A stretch of 64,000 nucleotides of DNA from Candidatus Melainabacteria bacterium (GTDB taxonomy: Bacteria; Cyanobacteriota; Vampirovibrionia; Obscuribacterales; Obscuribacteraceae). Made by a program: the position numbers and the translations under genes. The notes under the pieces are model-generated. The model was not told the origin of the DNA. It did no database searches and saw only the letters and a program-made list of their open reading frames with translations. The DNA lies in assembly GCA_003151275.1 (NCBI GenBank), contig PLXC01000066.1:62001-126000 (forward strand). The letters are read 5' to 3'. Positions 34,489 to 44,390 of this stretch are shown piece after piece (positions within the stretch are counted from its first letter, which is position 1; each line of letters starts with the position of its first letter).

Positions 34489-34998
34489 CTAATGAATTGT
34501 TGACCAAGTGCTACTCGTAGATGAGTCGTGTGGACTCGATGCTGGATAAAGGAAGTCAAGCGCGCCGGCGCCACCAAGAAGAGCGGTGGTAGCTGCAGCC
34601 TTTTCGATTTCTTTTCCAGGTGCTGTGATCTTGATGTTGCTTGGGCAAAACAGATAAACCTGTTCGCTCAGCTTGTGGAAATCACCATCTAGAGCAGCTG
34701 ATGCACCAGCTACGAAATCAACAAGCCGATTGGCGTCGATCTTCTTCATGTTCTCCAACGAGATTGTTGTGGCAGCGCGTCCGCGCAAGCATTCCACCAC
34801 ATCTAGTGCCTCTTCGAAAGAGATTGGAGTGAATACCGAAATCTGCGTGCCCATTCTTGAAGGTGGTGTGCGCAGCGAGCTAAGCGTTCCGGCTTTGCGA
34901 TCGGTTAAGGCTGGAAATAAATCCACATCTTTTTTTGCGTTTCGTCCGCTATTAACGGATGGTTTGTCCATCGAAACATTTTTGTTTTCGTCAACCAT
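34489..34998 (-). CDS. sepF: Cell-division protein SepF
   Basis: SepF tethers and bundles FtsZ at the division site and is universal in Cyanobacteria and many Gram-positives. The C-terminal domain (about 50-125) fits: 'ISVFTPISFEEALDVVECLRG', 'ATTISLENMKKIDANRLVDFVAGASAALDG', then 'VYLFCPSNIKI'. The N-terminal membrane-binding amphipathic helix of typical SepF is not obvious; the first 45 residues are polar. A 40-residue Ala/Ser tail follows. AAAGGAC precedes the ATG. Confidence 0.87.
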   Translation of the reverse strand: MVDENKNVSMDKPSVNSGRNAKKDVDLFPALTDRKAGTLSSLRTPPSRMGTQISVFTPISFEEALDVVECLRGRAATTISLENMKKIDANRLVDFVAGASAALDGDFHKLSEQVYLFCPSNIKITAPGKEIEKAAATTALLGGAGALDFLYPASSPHDSSTSSTWSTIH

Positions 34999-35176
34999 AA
35001 TAGTCCTTTGCAGTTATGCCGGGTGCAAGTATGTGCTGCGTATATCCTGCGCCTATTCTATATAAACCGATCGGAGTGCCATCTCAGATGGTGCACGCAT
35101 GTTGTCATCAATTCTAATCAATTCACGCTATTTAGCAAGTACTGATATTGTGAATTCAGCGGCCCCGAGCTGCTTG

Positions 35177-35893
35177 CTAACTTCTCTGCTTTAGCGCAGA
35201 TGCCAAAGACTGGCAGACTGACAGGTCTTCGGGATTTGTAATTTTTAGGTTATATGGTGAACCTGGCACTATATGCACTTTATGTCCACTATGTTCTAGG
35301 ATTGTTGAATCGTCAGTGGTGCCAAAATTTTCCTTGGCGGCTCTACGGTGCGCTTCTAACAGCCATTGAAATTTTGCAGCTTGCGGAGTCTGAATTTGGA
35401 CAAGCTCGCTTCTATCCAAAGTTTCTCCAACAATGCCTTCTTTGACTTTCTTTATCGTGTCCGTTACCGCCACGGCCAGGGTGCAAGCACCGTTGGTGGT
35501 TACAGACTTAATGACGAGGTCAATCATTCTCCCGGTCAGCAGCGGTCTGGCGGCATCATGAACAAGAACGTAATCTGGATGTTCGCTCAACTCCGCCAAT
35601 CGTTCCAGTCCGTTGTGTACCGAATGTTGCCGAGTTGGACCGCCTGCTGTGACGACTACTTTTTGCGCGTCTGCCGGGGGCAAATTCTGTTTGATCTCTG
35701 ATTGCACTGCATCTAGTGACAACTTGGGCACCACCACCACTATGAGATCGACTTGGTTGTGAGCCGCGAGCGTGCCGAGAGACCAAAGATATAGTGCGCG
35801 TCCGCTTAGTCCGGTAAACTGCTTAGGAGAGTCTCCAGGCTTACTTTTGAAGCGCTTCCCAACTCCCGCTGCAGGAAGAACGGCAGCAATCAT
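35177..35893 (-). CDS. ispD: 2-C-methyl-D-erythritol 4-phosphate cytidylyltransferase
   Basis: IspD transfers CMP to methylerythritol phosphate in the MEP isoprenoid pathway. The nucleotide loop is 'LPAAGVGKRF' with 'PKQF', then 'VHDAARPL', 'TDTIK', 'QTPQ' and 'TDDSTILE', all family signatures. Length is 238 residues. Its ATG shares one base with the scpB stop, so it is the last gene of the smc-scpA-scpB-ispD operon. Confidence 0.96.
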   Translation of the reverse strand: MIAAVLPAAGVGKRFKSKPGDSPKQFTGLSGRALYLWSLGTLAAHNQVDLIVVVVPKLSLDAVQSEIKQNLPPADAQKVVVTAGGPTRQHSVHNGLERLAELSEHPDYVLVHDAARPLLTGRMIDLVIKSVTTNGACTLAVAVTDTIKKVKEGIVGETLDRSELVQIQTPQAAKFQWLLEAHRRAAKENFGTTDDSTILEHSGHKVHIVPGSPYNLKITNPEDLSVCQSLASALKQRS

Positions 35894-36894
35894 TAGACGG
35901 CGATGTCTTGTTCAGGATTTTCTTCAGGATCATTATCGGAATGATTCAAAGGTTGGACCGAACCACTGGTGGTGTCGACAGGCTTAATGCTTCGCGGTTC
36001 ACCCTTGGTGAATTCGATTAGAGCCGAGAGGATTCCTTCGTCGTTAACTCTAGAGACTGAGGTGTTCTCGAGTGCAGAATTAGTAGCTGGGGGGACGGCA
36101 GGGCCGTCGGGATTCGATGCCGGCTGGGAGCCGGCGCTCCCAGGTTTGCTCGCAGGATAATCTGCGCCCTCGGGATTTGGTGCCGGCTGGAAGCCGGCGC
36201 TCCCAGGATCGATGCTCCCAGGTTTGCTCCCATGATCAGCGCCCTCAGGGGCGGTGCTGCCATAAAGATCTTCTGGTCTAAAGACAAGCGATGAATCCGG
36301 GCTCGCGTCGAAAAGCACTTCAAGCTGCTTCGCTTGGTCAGATTCAAGTGATTCCGGATGCAGGTTCGGCAGTTCGACTTCGGTGCCCTCGCCTTCTTTG
36401 ATGGCAACCTTATCTTCTTTGCGAAGCTGCGTGCGCAAGGACTTGGCATCGTGCGAAAGTCTGAAATATTCCTGGAACTTTTTGGTGGTGCTCAAGGTTG
36501 GTGAGCGACCATCTTCCTTTTTGATCACGAGTTCTCTCGCCATCAACTCCTTTATATGATCGTAGGCGCCGGCGCCCCGAATTTTGATAATCTCAGATTG
36601 CGGCACGGGTTGTTTGATCGCAATGGCTGATAAGGTGCGGATCAAACTAACTGGCATTTCCATCGGAACGAATTCGTCGATAATCGACGCGTATTCATCT
36701 TTGACCTGAATGATATATCCGTTGTCGTCCGCGATCTCAAGTCCACTCGCTCTCTCTTCATAATCGTGGATTAGATCGAGGATGGCTTGTCTGACGACCT
36801 GCACGTCTTCGTTCACGATGCGCGCTATAGCCTGAGCCCGCATCGGCTTATCTGTCAGAAATAATATTGCTTCGACTTTTGACTTGAGCATCAC
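35893..36894 (-). CDS. scpB: Segregation and condensation protein B
   Basis: ScpB forms paired winged helices that bind ScpA in the SMC condensin complex. The N-terminal about 180 residues match ('KVEAILFLTDKPM', 'ALLxIAIKQPVPQSEIIKIRG'-type segment at about 90-105, 'LMARELVIKKEDGRSPTLSTTKKFQEYF'). The protein is 333 residues; usual is about 190-220. The extra C-terminal part is disordered and contains GSAGFQPA/GSAGSQPA repeats encoded by GCCGGCT palindromes. The start is GTG at 36894 or ATG at 36891. Confidence 0.92.
   Translation of the reverse strand: MMLKSKVEAILFLTDKPMRAQAIARIVNEDVQVVRQAILDLIHDYEERASGLEIADDNGYIIQVKDEYASIIDEFVPMEMPVSLIRTLSAIAIKQPVPQSEIIKIRGAGAYDHIKELMARELVIKKEDGRSPTLSTTKKFQEYFRLSHDAKSLRTQLRKEDKVAIKEGEGTEVELPNLHPESLESDQAKQLEVLFDASPDSSLVFRPEDLYGSTAPEGADHGSKPGSIDPGSAGFQPAPNPEGADYPASKPGSAGSQPASNPDGPAVPPATNSALENTSVSRVNDEGILSALIEFTKGEPRSIKPVDTTSGSVQPLNHSDNDPEENPEQDIAV
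36118..36232 (-). repeat. REP-like GCCGGCT palindromes inside scpB
   Basis: Two 27-base units (36118-36144 and 36181-36207) are identical except at one base. Each has the dyad GCCGGCT-NNN-AGCCGGC followed by GCGCTCCCAGG. A third partial copy (GCTCCCAGGTTTGCTC) is at 36213-36228. They lie in the disordered tail of ScpB, in frame. They look like an extragenic palindromic repeat that invaded a coding tail. Confidence 0.7.
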
Positions 36895-36901
36895 TCTATT
36901 C

Positions 36902-37822
36902 TCACATCGCTATGTTTATCGGCGGAACTGCAGCGTCGCTGCGAACGACATACAAAGGACCGTAAAAATCATTCTGTTCAAGAGTTATTTTACCGGCATT
37001 TGACAAGAAAAGAACTGCTAAAAAAGCATCTACCCAGTCGCCATGCCCACCGAGCAACTGGATGATCCGCAGTAACTGCACCAGTTCTCCCGCTATTGCG
37101 TTGTTGCTCAAAATACTTTCGACGCGAAAAATTGTGTCTTCTATATCTTCATCATGAGCTAGATCGAGGAGGTCATCGACATCATTAGCCTCATGTTGCC
37201 CGGAAAGCTCGATGCGCTGTCTGGGTTCCCGTGCGGCTCTCGTCTTCTCGATTTTTTCTGCCTGGCGCAAGGCTTCGATCAGTTGATCGAGTGTCACTTT
37301 GCGTTGACGGTTCTGTCTGTTGTTTGCTTTGCGGACTAGTGCGCGTTCTAAGTCGGCTAATGTGAGCTGTCTCGGCTCGCGTTCCTTTTCGAAGCCAAAT
37401 GAACCGTCTTCATCGAAGTCCATAAAGTCGTCGTCTGAGCCAATTTCGGCGGTTGCGGCAGCAAGCATTGCTTCCGCTTTCATGCGCAGCAGCACGCTGG
37501 CGTGGAACAAAATCTTGCCACTCTGACGCAGATTCTCTTTAGGCACCGCGGCGATTGCCTTGAGAAATTTATCAGTAACATCGATGATGTCGATATTCTT
37601 TGGATCGATTTCGCCCGATGTTGCCAGTTTGATTAGAATCTCAATCCCGCCTGCCTGAGCCGCTTGCTCAGCTATCGTCTGAGCATATTTGGGACCGGTT
37701 GGTTCGACGACCGCGGGAGCATCGTGAGCGACGCCTGCCATTTCTGCCATTTCGGCCAAGCCAGGACTGACGACAAATGCGGCCGATCTCTTAGTTCTTG
37801 ATTTTTTATCTGACTGATTCAT
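36902..37822 (-). CDS. scpA: Segregation and condensation protein A
   Basis: ScpA is the kleisin that closes the SMC ring. 'GGIEILIKLATSGEIDPKNIDIIDVTDKFLKAI' and 'ASVLLRMKAEAML' are the N-terminal helices that bind the SMC neck. The end, 'VDAFLAVLFLSNAGKITLEQNDFYGPLYV', is the winged helix that binds the SMC head. Length is 306 residues, with an about 50-residue variable N-terminus. It sits between smc and scpB in the operon. Confidence 0.94.
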   Translation of the reverse strand: MNQSDKKSRTKRSAAFVVSPGLAEMAEMAGVAHDAPAVVEPTGPKYAQTIAEQAAQAGGIEILIKLATSGEIDPKNIDIIDVTDKFLKAIAAVPKENLRQSGKILFHASVLLRMKAEAMLAAATAEIGSDDDFMDFDEDGSFGFEKEREPRQLTLADLERALVRKANNRQNRQRKVTLDQLIEALRQAEKIEKTRAAREPRQRIELSGQHEANDVDDLLDLAHDEDIEDTIFRVESILSNNAIAGELVQLLRIIQLLGGHGDWVDAFLAVLFLSNAGKITLEQNDFYGPLYVVRSDAAVPPINIAM

Positions 37823-37839
37823 GAATATCTCAGACCATT

Positions 37840-40800
37840 TTAGGCGCTGACCGGCTGTGGCTCGTGTTCCGGCTCTTCGTCAGGAATGTGCACTTCACGT
37901 ATTCCAACTACTCTGGAATATCCATCTGCACGCAATGATACGCCAATCGCGTGATCTGCGTTTTCAATCATTGGACGTCGCAGGCTTACCGCAACGAATT
38001 GTGCGGTAGCAGATTGTTGTTTCACCATGCGAGCTAGACGCTCAGCGTTAGAGCCATCAAGCATCATATCTACTTCGTCAAAAGCATAGAAGGGTGCTGG
38101 TGCGAAACGTTGGAAGGCAAACACGAATGATAAAGCCGTAAGAGACTTCTCGCCACCCGATAATGCCTCGATGCGTTGCATCTTCTTATCTCGTGGTTGA
38201 GCGCGGATCACGAGACCACCCTGGAATGGATTTTCAGGATACTCGAGTTCAAGGCGGCCATGACCATGTGAGAGTTCGGCAAAGATATCTTGGAAGTTAG
38301 TGTTGATCTGATCGAAAGCTTTCATGAACTCTTGCTTCTTCATGTCATCGTAGTCACCGATGCGCTTGTTGATTTCATCGCTTTCGTGAGTCAGAGTGTT
38401 GAGCTGCTCCGTCATCTCTTTCTGACGCTCGTCAGTTTGGTTGTACTCTTCCAGAGCCTTCATGTTGACAGGTTCAAGCGCGCGCATCCGTTTTTCCAAA
38501 CGATCCGCTTGATGCTTGAGTTGCTCAACTGTTCCAGCAGATGGTGGCTCGTAGTTTGGATTCTCCTCGAGTACCCGAGCGATCTCAGCTCGCAATACTT
38601 CCAATTCTTGCTGCAGATCGAAGTGCGCCATCTTCCGTTCAGTACGCTGCTCAGCCACGCGCTTCAACTCTTGATCGGCTTTGGTGCGTTCGACTTCGGT
38701 GACTGTTACTTGCTCGTGAATCAAATCCTTCGTGTCACGCAGGCTTTCCAGTTCTTCGGAAATTTCACTGACCCGTTTTTCCATTTCAGACAACGCCCCA
38801 CGCAATGAGGCAATGGTGGCTTCATAGGCTGGCCTCTGTGCTTGAATGTCGTCGATTTCTTTGGACAACTCAGCAAATTGAATAGAAAGAGCTTTGTGAT
38901 TGCTTTGCTCAAGATTCTCTTCAGTTTCAGCCTTGTCTATATAGCGCTGAATATCTTGGAACTCTTTATCCACTGTTTCCAGGTCAGAGCGCAGTTCTTC
39001 AACTTCGGTAATCAACTTCTCAATTTCAGTTTTAGCACCCTTGTCGCGCACGTCATTAAGGGCGTCTTCAAGGCTAGAGATCTGTTTGGTCAAATCTTTG
39101 AGTTGGAAATCTAGGCTGGCTAATTCTTGATCGATCTGATCGATCTCATCACCACTGGTGCGCAGTTTTGGTTTGACGTTTTCTATTTCGTCATCGAGGT
39201 CTTTAGCTTCCTTGATCTTCGCTTCGAGCTCAGCTTGCTTCTTACCGTGCTCAGCGCGGGCAACAGTGGCTTTCTCACGCTCTTCATTTAAACCAGTGGC
39301 CAGTTCTTTTAAGGAATCTTGAAGGTAGCGAATTTGGTCAGCTAAATTTTTGCTCGTCTGTTTCAGCACAGACAGGTCTGTTTCACCTTTGTTTGAGAAA
39401 TGCAATTTGCTCTTGCTGTCCTGACCACCAGACATGCTGCCGGATTTGTCGAACAGTTCACCTTCCAGGGTAACCATCCGAGCTTGATTGAGCAGTTTGC
39501 GGGCGTTCTCCATGCCATCCATGACGATGGTCTGACCACAAGCATATTGAAACGCTTTCGTAAACCGTGGATTGAAATCAATAAGGTTATAAGCAAAGTC
39601 AATCACACCAGCCCGACTCGGAAGGAGACCTGGTGGTTGCGTGACGATTTTGTTCAATGGAACAAAGGTGGCTCGACCGGCTTGGTTCTTCTTCAGGAAT
39701 TCAATACAACGTTGGGCAATTTCGTCATCGTCCACGACAACGTGACTAAGGCGTGGACCAATGGATGTCTCTAACGCGGTGACATACTTATCGTCAACTT
39801 TTCCCAGCTGACCGATGGTGCCATGCACTCCTTGAAGTCCCGAAGCGACAATAGCTTCAACTGCCCGTCCGTAACCGCTTTCGCCAGCTACTTCCCTGGT
39901 AGTTTCCACTTCTATCAGGCGACGATTCATCGACTCGAGCGCTTGTCTCTTTGACTCAATCTCTTCTCGCGTCCCTTCCAACTCAGCTTCAAGTTGCTGA
40001 ATGGTGCGATCGATGCCTGCCACCAAAGCTTGTTGGTCAACGCACTTGCGCTCGTAAATCGAAATCGCGCCTTTGGTGTTAGCAGCCTTGCCGATCGCTT
40101 CTGTGGCAGAACTACGGAGCTTTTCGAGCTCCTGCTCGATGGCGGCTCGACGAGTCGTTAATTCCGTTTTTCGAACGTCAAGTTTATGTTTTTGGTCACG
40201 AAGTTCCTGTAAGTCAGTGTGGATTGTCGTTACTTTGTCCGACGACTTATCTTTCTCCTGACGCTTCACTTCGAGTTCGGCCATCACAGCACTGAAGGCA
40301 CCTTGCTTCTCGAGCAAGCCGAGATGAACAGCCTGCTGGTCTTGCTTGTGCTGTTTCTTCTGCTTATCGATATCCGAAAGATGTTTATCGATAGTCTTTA
40401 TTTGAGCTTGAATGCTCTTGAGTATTTTTGACTTCTCGCCAATTACCCCGGTTAAGTTTGAGAGTTTGTTTTCTTCACGAGTTAATTCGCCGCGAGTGTT
40501 ATCCAATTCTTGCCGAAGCAACAACTGTTCGTTTCCACCCTTTTCGCGGATTTCTTGTTCGATCCGACCCATCTCGGAGCGCATTTGAAAGAGCGCCACC
40601 TCGGCGGCTTGCACTTGTTCAATAAGCTTTTCTTCTTTGGCATTTAACTTCTGAATTTCAGCCAGTTCGAGGTTTGTTTTCTGTTCGACTTCTTGCGCGC
40701 GAACAAAAACGAGGTCTTTTTCGACTGCTTCTTTTTGAGTTTTGAGTTCTAGATACTTAAGAGCTTGATCGCGATCGGTTTTAAGCACTTCAAGGCGAGT

Positions 40801-41376
40801 CAGAATTTCAGCAAGGATGATTTTTTGGTGCTCGATTTTCTCAGCGACCGACGTCAGCTCCGTTCCAGCCTGCCCAATCAGGCGATCGAACTCTGCCACC
40901 CCTGCCAATTCGTCGATGATTTTCCGACGTTCGGTGGCGCTCATGGTGACAATGCCGGTGACGTCGCCTTGCATGATTACGTTGAAACCGGTAGGGCTGA
41001 CGTTATATTTCATCAGCTCTTCATGTATCTCTGTTAGGGTGGCCGATTTACCATTCAACCAATATGAACTGGCATAACTATTCTCCTTAACCCTGATTCT
41101 GCGGCTGACTTCGAGCTGTTCGTTATCATCATTGAGGAAACGAACGGTAACTCTTGCTTCGTTTTTGCCGCTCAAATTATTCAAAAGATCCGGCAATCTT
41201 TCTGCTCGCATACTTCTCGTCGAAGATAGACCGAGAGCGAACAAAAGGCTGTCGATGATGTTTGATTTGCCGGAACCGTTTGGACCGGAGATTGTCGTAA
41301 AGCCGTCCAGTAGCGGAACTAGGGTATGCTTTCCGAATGACTTGAAGTTATCAAGTTCGATCTCTTTAATTCGCAA
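37840..41376 (-). CDS. smc: Chromosome partition protein SMC
   Basis: A full 1178-residue SMC ATPase. Walker A is GPNGSGKSN (31-39). Long coiled coils flank a hinge (about 505-620, 'GYGRAVEAIVASGLQGVHGTIGQL'). The C-terminal head has signature LSGGEKSLTALSF and Walker B 'FYAFDEVDMMLD'. It compacts and segregates chromosomes with ScpA and ScpB, encoded right after. The start is TTG at 41376, with GGGAG six bases upstream, which may limit expression. Confidence 0.97.
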   Translation of the reverse strand: MRIKEIELDNFKSFGKHTLVPLLDGFTTISGPNGSGKSNIIDSLLFALGLSSTRSMRAERLPDLLNNLSGKNEARVTVRFLNDDNEQLEVSRRIRVKENSYASSYWLNGKSATLTEIHEELMKYNVSPTGFNVIMQGDVTGIVTMSATERRKIIDELAGVAEFDRLIGQAGTELTSVAEKIEHQKIILAEILTRLEVLKTDRDQALKYLELKTQKEAVEKDLVFVRAQEVEQKTNLELAEIQKLNAKEEKLIEQVQAAEVALFQMRSEMGRIEQEIREKGGNEQLLLRQELDNTRGELTREENKLSNLTGVIGEKSKILKSIQAQIKTIDKHLSDIDKQKKQHKQDQQAVHLGLLEKQGAFSAVMAELEVKRQEKDKSSDKVTTIHTDLQELRDQKHKLDVRKTELTTRRAAIEQELEKLRSSATEAIGKAANTKGAISIYERKCVDQQALVAGIDRTIQQLEAELEGTREEIESKRQALESMNRRLIEVETTREVAGESGYGRAVEAIVASGLQGVHGTIGQLGKVDDKYVTALETSIGPRLSHVVVDDDEIAQRCIEFLKKNQAGRATFVPLNKIVTQPPGLLPSRAGVIDFAYNLIDFNPRFTKAFQYACGQTIVMDGMENARKLLNQARMVTLEGELFDKSGSMSGGQDSKSKLHFSNKGETDLSVLKQTSKNLADQIRYLQDSLKELATGLNEEREKATVARAEHGKKQAELEAKIKEAKDLDDEIENVKPKLRTSGDEIDQIDQELASLDFQLKDLTKQISSLEDALNDVRDKGAKTEIEKLITEVEELRSDLETVDKEFQDIQRYIDKAETEENLEQSNHKALSIQFAELSKEIDDIQAQRPAYEATIASLRGALSEMEKRVSEISEELESLRDTKDLIHEQVTVTEVERTKADQELKRVAEQRTERKMAHFDLQQELEVLRAEIARVLEENPNYEPPSAGTVEQLKHQADRLEKRMRALEPVNMKALEEYNQTDERQKEMTEQLNTLTHESDEINKRIGDYDDMKKQEFMKAFDQINTNFQDIFAELSHGHGRLELEYPENPFQGGLVIRAQPRDKKMQRIEALSGGEKSLTALSFVFAFQRFAPAPFYAFDEVDMMLDGSNAERLARMVKQQSATAQFVAVSLRRPMIENADHAIGVSLRADGYSRVVGIREVHIPDEEPEHEPQPVSA

Positions 41377-41832
41377 CAGGAACTCCCGCTACTGCACTTA
41401 CAGCCCGCATTAGACTACACACTAGATTTGGTGTCAAGAATTTTTAAGTGCCAGATGTTTTTGAATCGCCCGAACCTTACAATACATCAGCATTGTAGAG
41501 GGTTTGGTGCTCACTTGTCACCACTGCCGGTTTCACTTCAAATGTGGTGCTTGATCAAAGTAAGTCATCGTTGTGCCGATCGATCCATACTCGGCGGATA
41601 TATATCTGGCGCAAATTTGATCTGGTATCACATCTGAAAGTCTTGCCGATTGCCGGGTTACGGACTTTTTATGTGGACGTTGGCAAAATATCGAGGACAC
41701 AACGCTGTTTTTTGCCTCCGAACGCTAGACACATATCGAGCGGCTATGGTGCCTCATTCCTGCTTGACATGCTAGCTTGAATTGTAGCCTGGAATTAGTC
41801 AAATTATCAGACGGTTAATTTGGAAAGTCAGC
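41377..41832. other. Intergenic region between divergent genes
   Basis: About 455 bases separating smc (left) from the PATAN gene (right). A TTGACA at 41764-41769 has no good -10 partner at normal spacing. I see no gene, RNA or strong hairpin. Confidence 0.4.
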
Positions 41833-43530
41833 TTGGTGTTAACTTCGCCGTCGGGGGGAATAACAGATCAGAACACTGTTAGGACGTCCCGGCGGGGGAT
41901 TAGCTCAATCACGGACATGTTGAAGAAATCTGGGACGACAAAATCTTTGCCCAGGCTGCCCAGCACGCCAGGTCTGGCAGACATCCACGCGTTCTTGCAG
42001 CGCGCCCTCGAGCATCGAGGAACGGCCATCGAGATCTGTTGGACCCCAATGAACGGGCTGAGTGAATACTCCCTTGCTGTTGAGTGCACTCTTCGCGGCG
42101 GCGACGCCGAATGGAGAATGTATGCAGGCAGTGGAAGCCGTTCGCAATTGCTCTGGAACTACGTCAGTTGCGATGTTTTGCTCGTCTACAATCTTGTTTG
42201 TTCATCTTGTGGCGATGGTTTCAACACTGTAACGACTGCTGCTGAGCCGGTTTCTGATACCTGGCGAGAGTCGGGCAGTGGGCAAGACACTTTCTATCGG
42301 CTGGAAGCCTTGAATGTGCCGAAACAGGAGCCGCTGGTGCCTCTCACCCTTACCCAAGAAAATGCCGCTCTTCTTCTGCCTAAGCCCACCAGCGCCCTCA
42401 CCGGTGACCTGGCCCACGTCCAGATGCCGACGTTGCTTCAATCTATTCTTATGGCTCAGATGAATGGTCGTTTGAAAATACTGAGCAATAACCGTAATGC
42501 AGAAGTCTTTTTCAAAGACGGAATTCCTGTTCACTCATTCACGACCGACACCGTGGGAGAAGAAAGTATTTTTGAAATTTTGACTTGGAAAGAAGGCGAT
42601 TTTTCTTTCGAAGCAAAAGTGACTACTGATGCACGAACGATCAAGCAAAACTTGGATAGCTTGCTGTTGCAGGGGATGCAGCTGATAGATAATGCGACTT
42701 ATTTGCGTAACAGCGGTTTGCGTCCTGAAACTCTAATGCAAAGAAAGTACAAAAACTTGAGCGAGCGAGACTTTGAGTCCATGGTGGCATCTGGTGCACC
42801 AATCCCAATGCTCATGCAAAAGAAGTTTTATCGCTCCATTGATGATAATAAGACGGTGCAGAATCTTTTGGAAAAACTCCGTTTGCCGCGCAGTCAATGG
42901 ATCCCGCTGATGTGCAACATGATGCGCTGTGACTTGTTGTCTCTTTCACAATCGGCTGGTGCGGCCAAATCTGCCCGACCTGCGCTTGAGCCAAAGAGCA
43001 TCGACAAACGTGCCATTCAAAACGTAATGATGAGCTTGCGCAGACCTGAGACGGGTCTGTTTACATACCCCGCTTTTCTTTATTTCCTGGAACAAGAATA
43101 TTTTCGAGGATATCGATCTGCGAGTCCGATTTCGATTGTTGTGTTCCAAATGAGAATGCGCAGCGGCAACTTGGATCCAGTCAGAGAGCCATTGCCAATT
43201 GCTGCTGTTAGTGAGGCTGTAAGACGCATCAGCAGAGTGAAACGCCATGTAGATATGATGGCTCACTATGAAACGTTTGACTATGCCCTGCTTCTCCCTA
43301 ACACCAAAACTAGTGGTGCAGCTATCTTTGCTAATCGCATTATGAAGACACTAACTGCATCACCGTTGCTTCCCGGAATGGATATGAGCAAACTATCCTT
43401 TGCCTTTGGCATTGCATCAATACCAGAAGACTTTCTGGATCTGAGCTTGTTGCTGTCTGCCGCAGAAGTGGCTAAGAATGCCGCTATGAATAGTCCCGCA
43501 CCGATCGTGCTGTATAAAGACATCAAGTGA
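41833..43530 (+). CDS. PATAN (DUF4388) protein with degenerate GGDEF-like C-terminus
   Basis: A 565-residue signalling-type protein. A DUF4388/PATAN unit lies at about 195-290 ('ALTGDLAHVQMPTLLQSILMAQMNGRLKI', 'AEVFFKDGIPVHSFT', 'ESIFEILTWKEGDFSF'). This domain is common in cyanobacterial PatA-type regulators. The C-terminal part (about 410-560) has a nucleotide-cyclase-like alpha-beta pattern, but the GGDEF site reads 'YETFDYALLLP', so activity is unlikely. The N-terminal 140 residues are of unknown type. The first in-frame starts are TTG 41833 and GTG 41836 without a clear ribosome site, so the true start is uncertain. Confidence 0.75.
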   Translation: MVLTSPSGGITDQNTVRTSRRGISSITDMLKKSGTTKSLPRLPSTPGLADIHAFLQRALEHRGTAIEICWTPMNGLSEYSLAVECTLRGGDAEWRMYAGSGSRSQLLWNYVSCDVLLVYNLVCSSCGDGFNTVTTAAEPVSDTWRESGSGQDTFYRLEALNVPKQEPLVPLTLTQENAALLLPKPTSALTGDLAHVQMPTLLQSILMAQMNGRLKILSNNRNAEVFFKDGIPVHSFTTDTVGEESIFEILTWKEGDFSFEAKVTTDARTIKQNLDSLLLQGMQLIDNATYLRNSGLRPETLMQRKYKNLSERDFESMVASGAPIPMLMQKKFYRSIDDNKTVQNLLEKLRLPRSQWIPLMCNMMRCDLLSLSQSAGAAKSARPALEPKSIDKRAIQNVMMSLRRPETGLFTYPAFLYFLEQEYFRGYRSASPISIVVFQMRMRSGNLDPVREPLPIAAVSEAVRRISRVKRHVDMMAHYETFDYALLLPNTKTSGAAIFANRIMKTLTASPLLPGMDMSKLSFAFGIASIPEDFLDLSLLLSAAEVAKNAAMNSPAPIVLYKDIK

Positions 43531-43531
43531 T

Positions 43532-44299
43532 TTAATTACCCAACTTCGCTGACAGCTCTTTCACACCTGTAGTGTCCGCAGCCTCAGGAGCCAACTTCAG
43601 GAAGGTAGCTAATTCTTCCTTAGCTGCCACTTTTTCACCTGTGTCGCATAAGAGAACGGCAAGATTGTAGTGGGCATTTGATTGTTTCTCGCCGAGTGCA
43701 ATGCACTTCTGATATTCGGAAATCGCTTCGCGTTGGATTTTCGCGTCTTCTTTTGGTTTTGTATTTGGCATTTGACTCAAGGCCCAAGCAAGATTGTAGT
43801 GACTGTTAGGGTCTTGTGGAAAATTGTGCGCACCTTGCCGAGCTGCTTTCAAAAGTTTGATCATCTCGTTTTCGTGTTTCAGTAGGCGTAGAAGCGGACC
43901 ATATGCCGCTTTCCGTGTTTCGACTGCAGCGTTCTTCAACTCAAGCACGACCTCAAATTGAAGAATTGCCGCTCTTTCGTCTCTGTTCATATCGAGACAG
44001 TGCCCAAGGCTAAGGTGTGCCTCCGCATTATTTGGTTCAAACGTAGTGGCGGTGCGAGCTTTGACAATCGCCTCGTCTAAATCCCCTGCTCCCTCGTATG
44101 CCTTGGCGGCTCTAAGTAGCGTGGGCACATCCGATCGATGGGTAGCGAGAATAATTCTGTAGATTTTGCAGGCCGCTTGAAAATGGCCGGCTGCTAATTC
44201 CCTATCCGCAGCGGCCGACTGTGATTCAGCAGTAAACCCTGATGTGCTCAACGCGATAGCCAGCAAAGACGCTACTGACAATTTAAAAAATCCATCCAT
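43532..44299 (-). CDS. Secreted TPR protein
   Basis: A 255-residue protein with a Sec signal (about 1-23) followed by four to five TPR units ('AACKIYRIILATHRSDVPTL', 'DEAIVKARTATTFEPNNAEAHLSLGHCL', 'NSHYNLAWAL', 'SNAHYNLAVLL'). TPRs bind protein partners; location would be periplasmic or outer surface. It lies 91 bases after tgt on the same strand and converges with the PATAN gene with one base between. Confidence 0.82.
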   Translation of the reverse strand: MDGFFKLSVASLLAIALSTSGFTAESQSAAADRELAAGHFQAACKIYRIILATHRSDVPTLLRAAKAYEGAGDLDEAIVKARTATTFEPNNAEAHLSLGHCLDMNRDERAAILQFEVVLELKNAAVETRKAAYGPLLRLLKHENEMIKLLKAARQGAHNFPQDPNSHYNLAWALSQMPNTKPKEDAKIQREAISEYQKCIALGEKQSNAHYNLAVLLCDTGEKVAAKEELATFLKLAPEAADTTGVKELSAKLGN

Positions 44300-44390
44300 A
44301 TATACAGTCTTTTATCCGGTCTTTCTCTCAGTTTTGTCCCGGTCTTGGCCGCTAATCGAAACGATAACGTGTATAAGACTAGCAGTGGCC

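Noticed and set aside
41764..41800. Promoter TTGACA for the PATAN gene
   Set aside because: No acceptable -10 at 16-18 bases.
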